A DNA stretch of 64,000 bases from Cercis canadensis (Eukaryota > Streptophyta > Magnoliopsida > Fabales > Fabaceae), in contig QAOA01006081.1 in assembly GCA_003255065.1 (NCBI GenBank), positions 871,795 to 935,794 on the forward strand, given 5' to 3'. Position 1 is the first letter of the stretch. Each line of letters begins with the position of its first letter. Under the pieces are notes generated by a model. It saw nothing but the letters and a program-made list of their open reading frames with translations, made no database searches and had not been told where the DNA came from. The translations under genes were made by a program, and so were the position numbers. Shown here piece by piece: positions 42,778-54,581 of the stretch.

Positions 42778-43333
42778 TTCAACGGTCAAATGGTTGACCT
42801 CGGGAATGTTAAAAACACTGAATTGAAGACAGCGTTTTACAGAGAAAAACGCGTAATCAAAACGGCGTTTTATACATAAAACGCCGAATTGATTACACGT
42901 TTCTCAGAGTAAAACGCGTAATCAATTCAGCGTTTTCAGTATTCCCGAGGTGCATGTCAGGTGGCCATTTCGATTCTGCGTTTTCCTCTTTACCCAAATT
43001 GGCGTTTTATTAAATTAAACGCCAAAATGATTATGCATTTTTAATTAATAAACGCCGAATCAAATTGGCGTTTTTGCTTCACCCGAGGAACTGTCAAGTT
43101 GCAATTAATCGATACTGCGTTTTTCTCTTTACCCAAATTGGCATTTTATTACATAAAAGGCGATTTTGTTTTCGCGTTTATTGATTAAAACGCGTTATTG
43201 ATTTGGCGTTTTATTACTGAAACACACTAGCGTTTATTAGATGTAAAAACTGACCCAGTGTGGTAAATATTTTACAAACTCACCTAATTACGTAATTAAA
43301 TACTAAAATAGCATTAATTCAGTTAATTTTCCC
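42778..43333. repeat. MULE right terminal region with repeated AAACGC/GCGTTT hairpin words
   Basis: Dense inverted words such as GGCGTTTTATACATAAAACG and AAACGCCGAATT alternate over 450 bp, followed by an AT-rich terminal 90 bp ending AATTAATTCAGTT...TTTTCCC reversed. The same word type fills the small MITE at 20.5-21.2 kb. Confidence 0.7.
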
Positions 43334-44756
43334 AACCAAAAGCCCTAACCCGGTATATGATGGAGGACTTCAGATGTTATCACAATTTATTCCACACTGT
43401 TCTCCACTTCCCTTTCTCATATGGTAGAAGCCACATCTGAATGATCTCCTACCTTAGGAAAGGGTGAGAGAGCAATGCTGAAGATGGAGGCACTTCCCTT
43501 TCCTATTTGGATACATAGGAGGGAAAGACAGAAGAAGGGATGCCAACTCATCTATTTTGACTACAATTATATCATAATCATGAAAACATTTCCAGTTATC
43601 ATGATAACATTTTCAGATATTTTTATATAGGGAATAGAAAAAAAAACAAGCAGCTATACATGACAGCACACTCCAATTTGCTGGAATGCCTTCCCACAAA
43701 AAATAACAGTAGCTTCCTCTTCCTACCCCTCACCTTTCATAAAGGCTTGTCAAGTTCCAATCACATTCCTCACCAACTCTAAACCAAAATGTATCCAATT
43801 ATCCACAAAGAAACTTTTTTGTGAGCATCTCTGTATATGAAGAGAACTGCTTTTTCAGAAGGACCATTGTCATGAGTCTTCAAAATGATGGTCTGTCTCA
43901 TCAAAGATCTCCTCCTAGAAAAAGAATATTGATGTCAGCAAAGCTTTCTACTAGTGTTCAAGAGAATAAATAAGAAAGTTCAGAATGACCGTTAGTACCT
44001 GTAAAAGCTCTTCAATGACATCTTCCATTGTGATTATTCCAACAGCTTCTTCTTCTTCGGGGAGCTTTGGAAGTGGATTTCCATCTATCTCCAAAATATC
44101 TGAGTACATTTCTTTTGCCCATTTTCTGCTCCGAGAACCCCTAGCAGATTTATTAGTATTTGGAAAGCTCTTCCACTTTTGGAGTAGCATCTTGGGTCTC
44201 ACAGTTTTTTCTTGGGAAGGCTTTTCACCATCAATATCCACCCTCACATCTTTCACTGAATCTATTTGAGAGGTATGAGAGACAGGGAATAGTTATTACC
44301 AAAGGAATTTTCCAATAAATACTTTAAATGTAATTACAGCACTATTGCTTACCATTGACATAATTGTTAGAATATTGCTGCTCTATCTTGTTACGCTGTT
44401 TTATAACAATAGCCATGTGGCTGTGTCCCTTTTGGAACTCGTTCAAAATGTCATAAAGTGGCATTGTTTCTGGAACCCTGTTATATATGAACACACAACA
44501 TGAATTTATGGTGATATAACGCCCATCAAGTTCTATATCAAACCAACATGTCTTCTCCCACCAAACCAACAAAACATAGACAAAGATACCTTGGAATCCT
44601 CCGAATAGTTACACTCTTCACAGGTACTTCATCTTCTGGGTGAATTGCCAATAAATTCTTGACCTAAAATTGAGCAGCATGTATTCAGAAAAGAGGGATA
44701 TATAATCATAAGAAAATAAATCAAGAGTAACAATGATGAGATAATGAGTGATCGCT
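43333..44756. repeat. right copy of the 1,424-bp duplication
   Basis: Partner of 34005-35428. Here the sequence continues past 44756 into the rest of the DUF21/CBS gene, so this is the copy in its native context. Confidence 0.93.
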
Positions 44757-47700
44757 AGGAAGTGGAAGTATGGCGAAAGAAAAGAACAATGTAAAAATAT
44801 ATCAATCTTATCAAACCAAATTACGGACATGAAAAGCATCCACCAGCAACAGCTTGAATTCACATGAACAATATATAGATATAATAGAGGACCAAACTTG
44901 ATGAAAAAGAACCATATATATGCGTTACCTACTAATTTGAAACATCCATTTGCAGCTCTATCTAATATTTTTTTTTTTTTTTTGGGGGTTTGAAAAGCTC
45001 TATCTAATCAAAATTGGGTTATCTGTCAGCGTACTGATCTGCAAATGAGCAACTGAGACCTCCCACCCTCAAGCTTCCTTTTATATTTGTGTAAAAGTTC
45101 TGTTACTGAAACAACATTTGTTTTTCAGACAAAAAAAGCCCAGACTCCTAAAACTAGATGTCTTTATAAACAAGAGACCCACCTTTCCTTTGTTCAAGAT
45201 ATTCAAGCAGGTAATGTTGTTCAAACAAGCCAATGAGGTGCAAGCATGTGCAACAGTCTCCAATGATCACTTAAGCTCTAAAAGAAATTCTTAAGAACCA
45301 TTTTTGTAAACAAGATCCAGAGAGAAAGTCTTAGATTTAATTCCATCAACTAGAAGCAGCTCCATCTCCACATCATAAAACTTAATACAACCCAAACCTG
45401 GTTGACATTTCATGTCCCCACTTAACCGCAAGTCAACCAGCTATTTTTTTTTTCTCCCATGTTCCTCTTATTGTATTCTCACTCTCTTTAGGAGTCATGC
45501 TCTGGTATTAAGCACACATAAAAATGACTCAGCAGGAGATAGTATCTCACTTGGAGCCTGACTTTCAATTTAAGTTGCCAGGAAATTTTCTCAACCTTCA
45601 ACCTGCTAAAAATGATCTCTGAGAGTCTGCCAGGTTCTAGATTGATAGTTTTAATCATACAACTTGGAAAGACTAACATCTAAATATGCCATTCGGGAAG
45701 AAAGTTGATGTGTTGAACTAAAAAAAGCGCACCTCAGAGAAATTTATTGGAAACTGGACAACATTATTACAAAAGCTGTTCATAAAATGTAAAAAACTGC
45801 TCAATTGTCAAAAACAACAACAGAAGAAGAAAAAGAGAAATACACAATTTACCAGGATAAGTCCAATAATGTTTGTAGGTCGCTCATAGTAGACTGGGAC
45901 TCTACTATGCCCTTTCTCCAATATTAGATTCATCAATTCCCTGCTCGATGAGAGGTATTTAATTTACATATTAAAATTTATATAACATATAAAAGAAAAT
46001 AGCTTGAATTCTATAGTTTTATAGATATAAGTCACCTATCAAGCCTTGAATGGATATCAATTATGAATATTTCAGAAATAGGAGTCATGGCATCACTGGC
46101 TTTTTTCTCAGTGAGTTCAAGAGCCCCAGCAATGATTGTTGTTTCATCATGTGTCAGTTCCCCACCTTTTCCAGCCTAATTCAATTCAATAATTCAACAG
46201 CAATAATAAACACAAGAAATCATGAGCATCTAAACGAAGGAATCTAAATAACTAGAAGAGAAGTAGATAAGATAGCCCTCAGCTATTTTACATTGGAACA
46301 AAGCAGCATACTGGTATATAAACACATAACATGCAGAGGTATTTTTTTTTTTGGAATTTTTTTTAAAAAAAAAAAATACTTCAAAAGCATAAAACTAGAT
46401 AAAATTTAGTAATTAAACAATAATAACAACAATAAATGTGTGACTTTTATTTCAATCTATGACATCAGATAGCTGTGATACAGACCTCATTACCATGAAA
46501 ATCTACAAGGGTTTTCAACTCAGCTCTGCGAAAAAGGGCTTCATTCCGATGGCCCAGCAAATAGTCCAACAGCTGGAAAACCATATAAATGCATAAAAAG
46601 TCAATTAGAAAGCCTTTGGGAAAGAATAAATTAAATTTGCTCCATGCTTACACCAAAAAAAAAAAAGGATTAATCAGAAGCTGCTCAATATATGTCACCT
46701 TGCTAATCGGAAATGCTATAGGATAGCATAACCATACAAGCACACGAACAAATGGAGCCACTGTTGCACCAATTTTCAAACCATATCGAGAACAGATTGA
46801 TTGGGGTATAATCTTCACACAAGTAAACAGATGTTAGTTCACTTTTTCTAACCATGTTGGATAACTGAATGCACGAACGTAAATTAGATTTTCTTATAAG
46901 CTCTTCCTATGAGATATTAGACAGATGTGTGCTGAACATGCAGCAATCCTAAAGGGGCTGGGATAACCATTCATCTGGACCCTACTAAAGGTATAATCAT
47001 CATTAAACAAACAAGTGTAACAGCAAGTAGCAAGTCAGATTTAAAAACTTCAACAAGTTCTCATAACCTAATTTACCACTGAATGAATCATGGCTAAAGA
47101 TGAAGTTTCTCACTTTGCCAAATCACCTTGAGTCAAAAGGAAATAACCCCTTTAAGTCTATAAGAACAAGGCGGAGGCCAAGACAGGTTTAAACCTGTCA
47201 CATGAATGTATTTTTAATTAACATATGAGGAAAGAAAACTCACCTCACCAAACAGAAGAATTAACGTCACTGAAATCAGAATAGCTCCCCAAGCACTAAT
47301 CAGACTATCAAGAAAAATAGGAAGTGCCTGCAAAGAGAAAAACTCATTTCAAATATTAGCTAGACATTTCTTCTTCATCCATTTAACTGAATACTACAAG
47401 ACTGTTGAAGTTTTACCTCCATGGCTGCAGCATTGCAAAGTAGCAGGGTGCAAAGTAATAAATGTTGATTTCTGACAACAGGCAATATTTTCTCTGTCAA
47501 GACAAACACAAGTTCAAACAGAAAGAGAATCAACAACATCATAGTGTCCTCAAGACATAATTTTTCCCATTTCTACAATGCTGAAGGTCTTCCAGTTAAG
47601 AACAGTAAGCTACATAATCCAACTCAAAAATGTATAGAATAAGATAGAGAGGCTGGGAGCAGGTGGAGGAAGGAAAAAGGTTGAGGGTTTTATTCATCAA

Positions 47701-48708
47701 ATATGATCAAAACATCCTGGGTTTACTTGCAGTGGATTTCTTTTCTTTTCTCCTTATTTACTTTCTCAACCCTCCCATAGGCCATGAAACTCCAATCATC
47801 CAATCTGATGCTCTCATACTAATCATAGAATGAACCCTTAGAAGAGGATGACTTTTTCAGGTTTAGTTTTCGAGAATTTTACAAAAAGCATCCAAATAGG
47901 CTTTGTACCACATGGAGAGACAAAAAAAATAAATTAAATTAAATAAATAAAATAAAAAAACAAGAAGAGCTGTGTACTAATGATCAAACCTCGTGTTAAC
48001 AGACAACATCATGTTCTATTGTGATTTAAAATTTTCATCCACACCAGGCTACCATTGTTCAAACTTGAGTAAACTTTCCTGCGGTTTCCAGATATTCATT
48101 CGACAGATTCCCAAAATTTCATGAAGAAACTATAAACCCAAACTTTCCATGGATTTCTTCTCGCTTCTCTTTACCTTTTTATCCCCTTCCACTGGCCATA
48201 AAATCCCAATTCGATGCTCAAAACTAATCACAGAATGAACCATTATAAAACCATGATTTTTATTTTCCCGTTATGACTGTTAAGAATTTGACAAAAGCAA
48301 CAGAAAAAAATTACCAATTTTTTCTTTTCACGTAAATACTCAATAAACAGCAACTAAACAATATCACCAACTAGAATGTTCTGCAAAATCCAGAAATACT
48401 CTACAGACTAAACCAAACAACAGCAATCCGTGAAATTACACTCAAACTTGCACATCACGCATGAATTTCGATTAAAATCAAACTGAAGCAACAGGACCCG
48501 CAACAGAGACACATGAAGAAGGAACCTTACCAGCATATTTGCTATCCTGGGGGGTACCAGACTTAGCCAAAACTTCCAGATCAACAAGACTCAAGGACAT
48601 AAGCCCTAAAGTGAGCCCAGACATCAATCCAGCAAACGCCACAAGCAGCGTAATTATCATTATGTGTATGAAAAACTGCGATTCGCAGCAAGTATACTCC
48701 ACCGCCAT
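43870..48708 (-). CDS. DUF21 (CNNM transmembrane) and CBS domain protein, 11 exons, 424 aa
   Basis: Membrane protein of the CNNM/CorC-like family, thought to take part in divalent cation (Mg2+) transport; the plant substrate is not settled. Exons in transcript order: 48708-48531, 47493-47417, 47327-47244, 46812-46699, 46572-46486, 46175-46036, 45940-45853, 44663-44590, 44477-44353, 44261-43999, 43914-43870. They sum to 425 codons with TGA, the length of Arabidopsis At4g33700. Seen: DUF21 domain residues about 10-185 with four hydrophobic segments ([36 protein letters not shown]), then a CBS pair ([44 protein letters not shown] ending) about 205-415, split by a charged insert. The C-terminus is [14 protein letters not shown]. 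The last four coding exons recur at 34.5-35.3 kb. Confidence 0.93.
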
Positions 48709-49836
48709 TGAACTCCTTCACACAACCACACACACGTTTTCTCTCTCTTCAATTTATTCTTCTTCTTCTTCGTCTTCTTATTCAAAGGGAGATTGTTTCA
48801 GTGTTAGAGAAAGCACAACCATCAGAGCTCCAAAATGGCCATTGCCGAAACTTGGTTTTTATGGTTATCCCACCGTTCTAGAGAGAGAACGAGTATAGGT
48901 TTAGACGGTGGGAACAACCAAAAACAAATAACAATGGGGACAAATATACTTCACCAGAATGCGAAAGGAGTGGGTTTGAACACGAGGGAGTCGGATCCGG
49001 TCATGTGAGTTATATTGTAAAGATTTGAACCGTACATTTAAAGCTGATCTGAATTATTAAATCTCAATAAATTTTAATGGTTCATACGTAGTACGGCTTA
49101 ATGACATGACCGAATGCAAATCCGAAGACGAGAGAGAAAAACACGGATTTGTCTGAAAGTTACGTGGCGGCGAGGTGGAGAAGGTGCTGATGATGTCTAC
49201 CGCTGCTACGCTGTACTCTACTGTATTCTATTTTTCTTCTCTGTCAATCATCACAGACCTGCTTGAAAGGTGAAGGTCGGTAACATCATTGAGAGACGAT
49301 ATAGAGAGATATCGCTGAGGGGGCCCACCAGCCACCACTGCAATAACGAAGTAAATTTTTTATTAAATAATCTTTTTGACTTGATTAACGTTGTATTAAC
49401 ATTAAAACTCGTCTCTTCTTCTTCAATAAGTAAATTTGTAAACCAAGTGCCTAAAAGTTTTATTCTATGTTATTAAACACGCTATCTTTTTGCCTTTATG
49501 GACTAACCGACTAACAGCAATGCTTTTGTTGATGTCTCCTCCTTAATCATAGACAAATTGTTTGCTTATTGTGTTAAAGAGGGTGAGAATAAACAGGATG
49601 CTCTTAGAAGAAATAGCTTAATTCAATGATACGTTCATATTTAAATATAGAAATAAACTATTTTGGTATTTTATATATAAGGTAATTTTCAATTTGACCA
49701 AATTTTTGCAATCAAGTACTTGAAAGATTTGATTTCATATTAATGTATTTTGTTGATATAGCATCCTTAAAAAGCTAACAAAAGTACTTATATTTATATA
49801 CATAGAAATATAAAAAAAATATATAATATATATCTG

Positions 49837-50028
49837 GGATTATATGATATTACATGAGTATGTCATACTACACTGACGTGACAAGCATACGTAATTTTTA
49901 TATTTTATTAAATATAAATATAATATAATATAATTTATTTTATTTTCTTAAATAAATTTAAAAATAATTAATTTATACATTTGTCATTCTTATATTGGCT
50001 AATTTCATGTAGTATGATATATTACATA
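49837..50028. repeat. AT-rich repeat family, copy 1 (about 190 bp)
   Basis: Shares ordered blocks with 53062-53243: TGATATTA.ATGAGTATGTCATAC at the left and ATGTAGTATG..ATATTAC at the right. The ends are inverted (GTATGTCATAC versus GTAGTATGACAT type), so it looks like a MITE. The family is not identified. Confidence 0.6.
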
Positions 50029-50045
50029 TATATATATATATATAT

Positions 50046-50294
50046 AAAGTCGTTATTTTCACAATCATATTTTATTAATGTCACACTTAATTTAATGTCT
50101 AAATAAGATAATAACTAAATTACCCTCAATTAATATTAAAAGTTTTTAATTTTGACTAAAAAAATTATATTAAATGAAGGTTTTTACAATTGACTAAATT
50201 TTTTTATATTAAATGAAGATAAATTAGTCTATATTATATTTAGACGTTAAATAAAGTGTGATATTAACAAACTCAAGTATAAAAATAACAGCTC
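50046..50294. mobile_element. inverted-repeat MITE, about 249 bp
   Basis: The left 57 bp (CGTTATTTTCAC...CACACTTAATTTAATGTCTAAAT in part) is matched by the inverse of the right end (TGTTATTTTTATACTTGAG, then CACACTTTATTTAACGTCTA). Non-coding AT-rich interior. No secure target duplication. Confidence 0.6.
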
Positions 50295-51129
50295 CTTATA
50301 AAAAAAAAAACAATTGAAATAGTATGCACTTTATTTATATTTTGGCCTTTTATGCCAAATATCAAGAAAAATAATCAAATTCTTTCTATTTTTATGCTTT
50401 CTAAAATTGTGTACATTCCAATTTTTCATCCATGCAACCAAGCACTTGGTTGGTGGGGTGAGATTTCCTTGTTCAAAACGGTGAAAAATATGTAGAGTTG
50501 CAATTGCTTCATTACACAGAAATCCAAATTCATAAGAGTGAATGTAATAACCTTTTTCTTCTTTGTTGAAAAATAACGGATTGAACTTTATGATCACAAA
50601 AGGAGGTTCCCCTAATTGTAAAATGAGAATGTTGTTTGCATGCACATTCAATATCCATAAAACGAAGTTCAATGTTGTCTTATAATATTATGCGGTTTTC
50701 CCAGGTTCCAGTTTTTGTTGTTTCTTCTCATCTGTTACCAAAAATGTTATGCGGTTTGCCGTTTGACTATATCACACTACAACTACCTCGTATTCTAATA
50801 GTTGAAGTAATATTCTGTGAGCCGTATAAAAAAAATTAAAAATAGGTTAACTTAAATTCCAATGCTATTTTGTGTGTATACTATAAAATAGTATGACAAT
50901 TACTAATATATAACTAATATTAATCAATATTTAATTTATTAAATTGCCTCATCATGGCTCACGAGGCAAATATTGAGTTTGGATGACAGATAACATGAAG
51001 TGGGTCTGTGTATGTTTAAATCTTTAATCATCCAAAGCTGTCTAGAATAAAGTAGCTCCTAGAACATTTTCGAAAGAAATCTTTATTTGCTTATTACTAA
51101 TTAGTATTTTTACTTATCTAACTAAATAA

Positions 51130-51230
51130 TTTATGATTAAATGGTACTAAGGTTATTAAGTTTATAAGTTTTATATTCAAACTTAAAATGGTAACCAAAA
51201 TACTAAAAAAGAAAAATACTCCTACAAGCT
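51130..51230 (+). repeat. SINE-like fragment related to the one near 9.9 kb
   Basis: The tail ATTCAAACTTAAAATGGTAACCAAAATACTAAAAAAG resembles the tail of the 9879-9973 element (ATTCAAAATCGTAACTAAAA then TACCAAAAAAA). The upstream part is weakly tRNA-like (ATGGTACTAAGGTTATTAAG). No target duplication identified. Confidence 0.35.
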
Positions 51231-51604
51231 AGTTTATTTTTTTTTGGTGAGAACTAATTTATATTACATAAAAAAAATTAGTGGGTTGAGTTAAATTTTA
51301 AATATATCAATTGTGTTAATGTAAATACTGTGTTATTATAAATCAATATAAACTCCTACAATGAAGGCGTGTGCTATGCTACATCTCCTTTAAAAATGGG
51401 AGGTTAGCGCTACACCACCCCCTCATTTGAGGAGGCTCTAGTAGAATCCACGCCTTGAAATTGATATTATTGCAAAGATTTTAAAAAACCAAGTCTCTTA
51501 GTATGAGTTAGAACAATTAGTTTTCTATAAAATGTATAAACAGAGCAACATAAGAAAAATACCGAATTATAATAGTTATGAATAATGATTTTCTTTGACA
51601 CAAT

Positions 51605-51990
51605 TAATTTTAAGAGTAAAACCTTTTTTTAGTCCTTAAAAAATGCAGCTACTGACAAATTCGTCCTCCAAAAATTTTTAGTGACAAATTAATCCTTGAA
51701 TTATTATTCTGTCTGACAAATTAGTCCTCTGGTACTTTAATGAGAAAAGTTCTGGACCCCTGCAGACCCATTTCCTAAAATTCTTTCACTGATCTTGCCT
51801 AGTTATGTTTAAGTCTTCATTTTCTCATTCAAGTCCTCTTTTTCTTTTCACTGATTTTGCCTACCGGAGGACTAATTTGTCAGTGAAATAATAATTCAAG
51901 GATCAATTTTTCACCGAAAATTTTTGGAGGACAAATTTGTCAGTGACTACATTTTTCAATGACTAAAAAAAGGTTTTACTCTAATTTTAA
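51605..51990. mobile_element. Mutator-type MITE, 368 bp, with exact 9-bp target duplication
   Basis: Element 51614-51981. Both ends, read inward, start GAGTAAAACCTTTTTTTAGT, and the inverted similarity continues for more than 120 bp. The flanks are identical TAATTTTAA at 51605-51613 and 51982-51990. No coding capacity. Confidence 0.8.
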
Positions 51991-52539
51991 ATTCTGTCAA
52001 TTGTTTTAGAATCTTACATATACTACGAGACTTAACTTTTTGAGATTTTCGTAACAACAATTACAACATCAATTTCAAGATCTGAATCTTACCAAAACTT
52101 TAGAGAATATCGCTACCCTCTTAAGTAGCTTAGCAAATCCCTATAATGAAAAGCAATTGGTCCTTCAAACTAACAAAAGTCACATTAATTTGTCTTATAG
52201 CACAAGCCGTGGAGGAGTTCTTTTCCTAATCTCACCTCTTATAATAATAAGCCACTTTAAACTCTTAGAATCACTTCTTGTTTAAGCTTGACACAATATA
52301 TAATTCTACCCTATTGTCGTAGAGAAGACGTAACGCCACATGATCACTATACCAGAATTAGATTTTTCTGAAAATAATACATTCTCTCTCTCTCATGTTT
52401 TCTCTCTAAATTCTCTTAACTCTATCTTCTCTCCGGCGATTGCATAGGATGAAACTAAAACCGATAAACACTGGCTCTATGTGCAAGATGGAAAAAAGGA
52501 ATCACAAAAGCTGTGTCAACATTAATCTTTTAAAAAAGG

Positions 52540-52625
52540 AATCGGGAGCGTTCATATTCCTTCTCAGGAAAAAGAGAAAACGAATCGGGAGCGTTCATAT
52601 TCTTTTTCAGGAAAAAGAGAGAGAA
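52540..52625. repeat. 43-bp tandem duplication
   Basis: The unit beginning AATCGGGAGCGTTCATATTC occurs at 52540 and again at 52583, with small differences. It creates part of a short lysine-rich reading frame that I do not regard as a gene. Confidence 0.7.
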
Positions 52626-53061
52626 GGGGTTGTGAAAGATGAGAGAGAGAGAGTGAGCCAAATTAATCAGTCACATCTTTGATAATTTTAAAAGAAATTT
52701 AAAGCATATTTTCTTATAAGTCAAAATTCAAATAACAAAACCAATCAAAAAATAAAACAATAAAATATCATCAAAATTAAATTTCCTGTCTCAAATTTTT
52801 TAGTTGTTGACATTTTTTAAAAATTTGATAAAAAATAATTATTTTTAAGTTTCAATATATAAGAGAAAAAACCAAAAAATTTCAAAAGACAAATATTTAT
52901 AAGGATGTGCTAGTCACACACATAAAATAATTAAAATATCTCTTAATTTAGGTTAATTGATCCTAATAATTTATTTTTACAAATACTTTACCATGTTTGA
53001 GGAATTTTGCTAGTTTTTATCTAATAAATAGTGAAGAGAAGAGATTACGTTTATTAGAACG

Positions 53062-53243
53062 GAGATTCTATGATATTATATGAGTATGTCATACGATATT
53101 GATATAACAAATATAAATAATATTTATATTTTATTAGATATAAAATATGATTTATTTAATTTTTTAAATACACTTAAAAATAATTAACTTATACACATAT
53201 CATTCATTTATTAGTTATTTTTATGTAGTATGTCATATTACAT
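53062..53243. repeat. AT-rich repeat family, copy 2 (about 180 bp)
   Basis: Second copy of the 49837-50028 repeat in the same orientation, with the same end blocks and AT-rich middle; diverged by substitutions and small indels. Confidence 0.6.
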
Positions 53244-54581
53244 AAATACTAAAAATACTTAAGAAACCTCTACTAAAAACAATGGCACCATTATGATTTT
53301 CTAAAACGGAGAACCTAAATAGCATGTCATAGAATTTTTATTCCAATGTCATCATGGTTGTTCTTGATTTACTATAATCACTCGTGAGACAATATGAAAG
53401 TGATGCCACCGACATCTCTTGTTATATGATGTCATTATCGTCAACTTTTTAAGCAATTTTTAAAATTAATAATAATAAAAAGATATTTATGAAGATAAAT
53501 TTAAAGTAGAGACGTAAATAAATTTTAAAAATAAATTATTGAAGTCAATTAATGGTTATATTGTTATTGTATTATTATATTATATATAAAATATATAATT
53601 ATTATGTTTAAATGTTAATAAAATGATTATAAACATAAATTATATAATTATATAATATTAAAAATATTTTTAATTATTTTACACGAGATAAAAAACACTA
53701 GTCTTTAATTTTATTTTTTTTTAGAACTTTTTAGGCTTTTTTCAAGTCTTGAAACGAGAATAATTAACAAAAAAAAAAGAAGTACAAGATAGCAGGAGTA
53801 TCTGCCAGTTACTAGCATGCGCTCCGGTGCGCGCCAACCATGGTCCGTGCTGGTCACTAGTCACTAGTCACTAGTCACTACCACACACTTCACTCAGTTC
53901 CGGCAGCATATTGGACTAAAAAATATAAAAATGCAACCTTCGAAAGTCTAACGCAGCAACGTTGTGCTGTGATTCCACCGCGAAAGAGTACAGATTGAAA
54001 ATAAATAAATAAATTCAACTAAAGAATTACGTGCGGCCAAGTTGCGGACCGCTCTCTATCTAAAGAGAGTCAGCTCACGGTGACACCACCACAGATCTGG
54101 GTCGTGACCAAGAGATCTACCTTCTTGGATTCCATTTCAGGTGACCCTTTTCGACATACCTAAAATGGGTTATCTTCCATTTTTGCTCAATTCGAAGCTT
54201 TCCCAGTTTCTTTTTTATATACTGAAGATTGTCTTCATCTATAAGATTCTTTTTTTTTGGGTGTACCTGCTTCGTTTGGAGCTATGTTAGCGTTTTGAAT
54301 TTATATGTGTGGATCTGCTTTAACTTTGTAGTGGGTTAAAAGCTCTTGTTGATATTTATATGTGTCCTGCGTAGCATCGTATTGCTTTTAAGAGAACTTT
54401 ATCTCTGTGGTAGTTTGGTACAGTTTAGGGAGTAGAGATGTTATGCAGTTATGCAAATTCAAAGTAATGAGGGAAGAACATGTGACAAAATGTAAAAGCT
54501 GAAATGAGTTCTTATTGAAAACACCATAATTGAGCTTGTTGCTAAAACTTGTGCTAGGTTTGAGAGGTCATTGATATAATC

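Larger units (their letters stand above)
35430..43333. mobile_element. Mutator-like element (MULE) with transposase, accessory ORFs and captured PMD gene; left end missing
   Basis: Contains a MuDR-class transposase (+), two small accessory frames (+) and a plant mobile domain gene (-). The right end is at 43333: read inward it starts GGGAAAATTAACTGAATTAA, a G-rich Mutator-type terminus. The last 550 bp consist of hairpin-forming AAACGC/GCGTTT words. The host flank after 43333 (AACCAAAAGCCC) is the same as at 34006 in the unoccupied copy, which marks the insertion point. The left end is not in the window's assembly: the element starts at the N at 35429, inside the transposase N-terminus. Confidence 0.85.
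48709..54581. other. AT-rich spacer with small inverted-repeat elements; CGR leader at its right end
   Basis: Holds the DUF21 promoter and leader (CT-rich 48,715-48,790), then 5 kb of AT-rich DNA with several MITE-like elements described separately, AT dinucleotides near 50,025, and a four-fold TCACTAG tandem near 53,853-53,880. From about 53,990 to 54,581 lies the promoter and 5' leader of the methyltransferase gene, possibly with a leader intron beginning at CAG|GTGACC (54,140). No gene of its own is supported. Confidence 0.5.

Noticed and set aside
51364..51458. Short inverted AAGGCGTG / CACGCCTT pair
   Set aside because: Eight-base arms only, no clear target duplication; could be chance.
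52440..52682. 80-codon lysine-rich frame
   Set aside because: Begins with TTG and is partly made by a 43-bp tandem duplication; low complexity.
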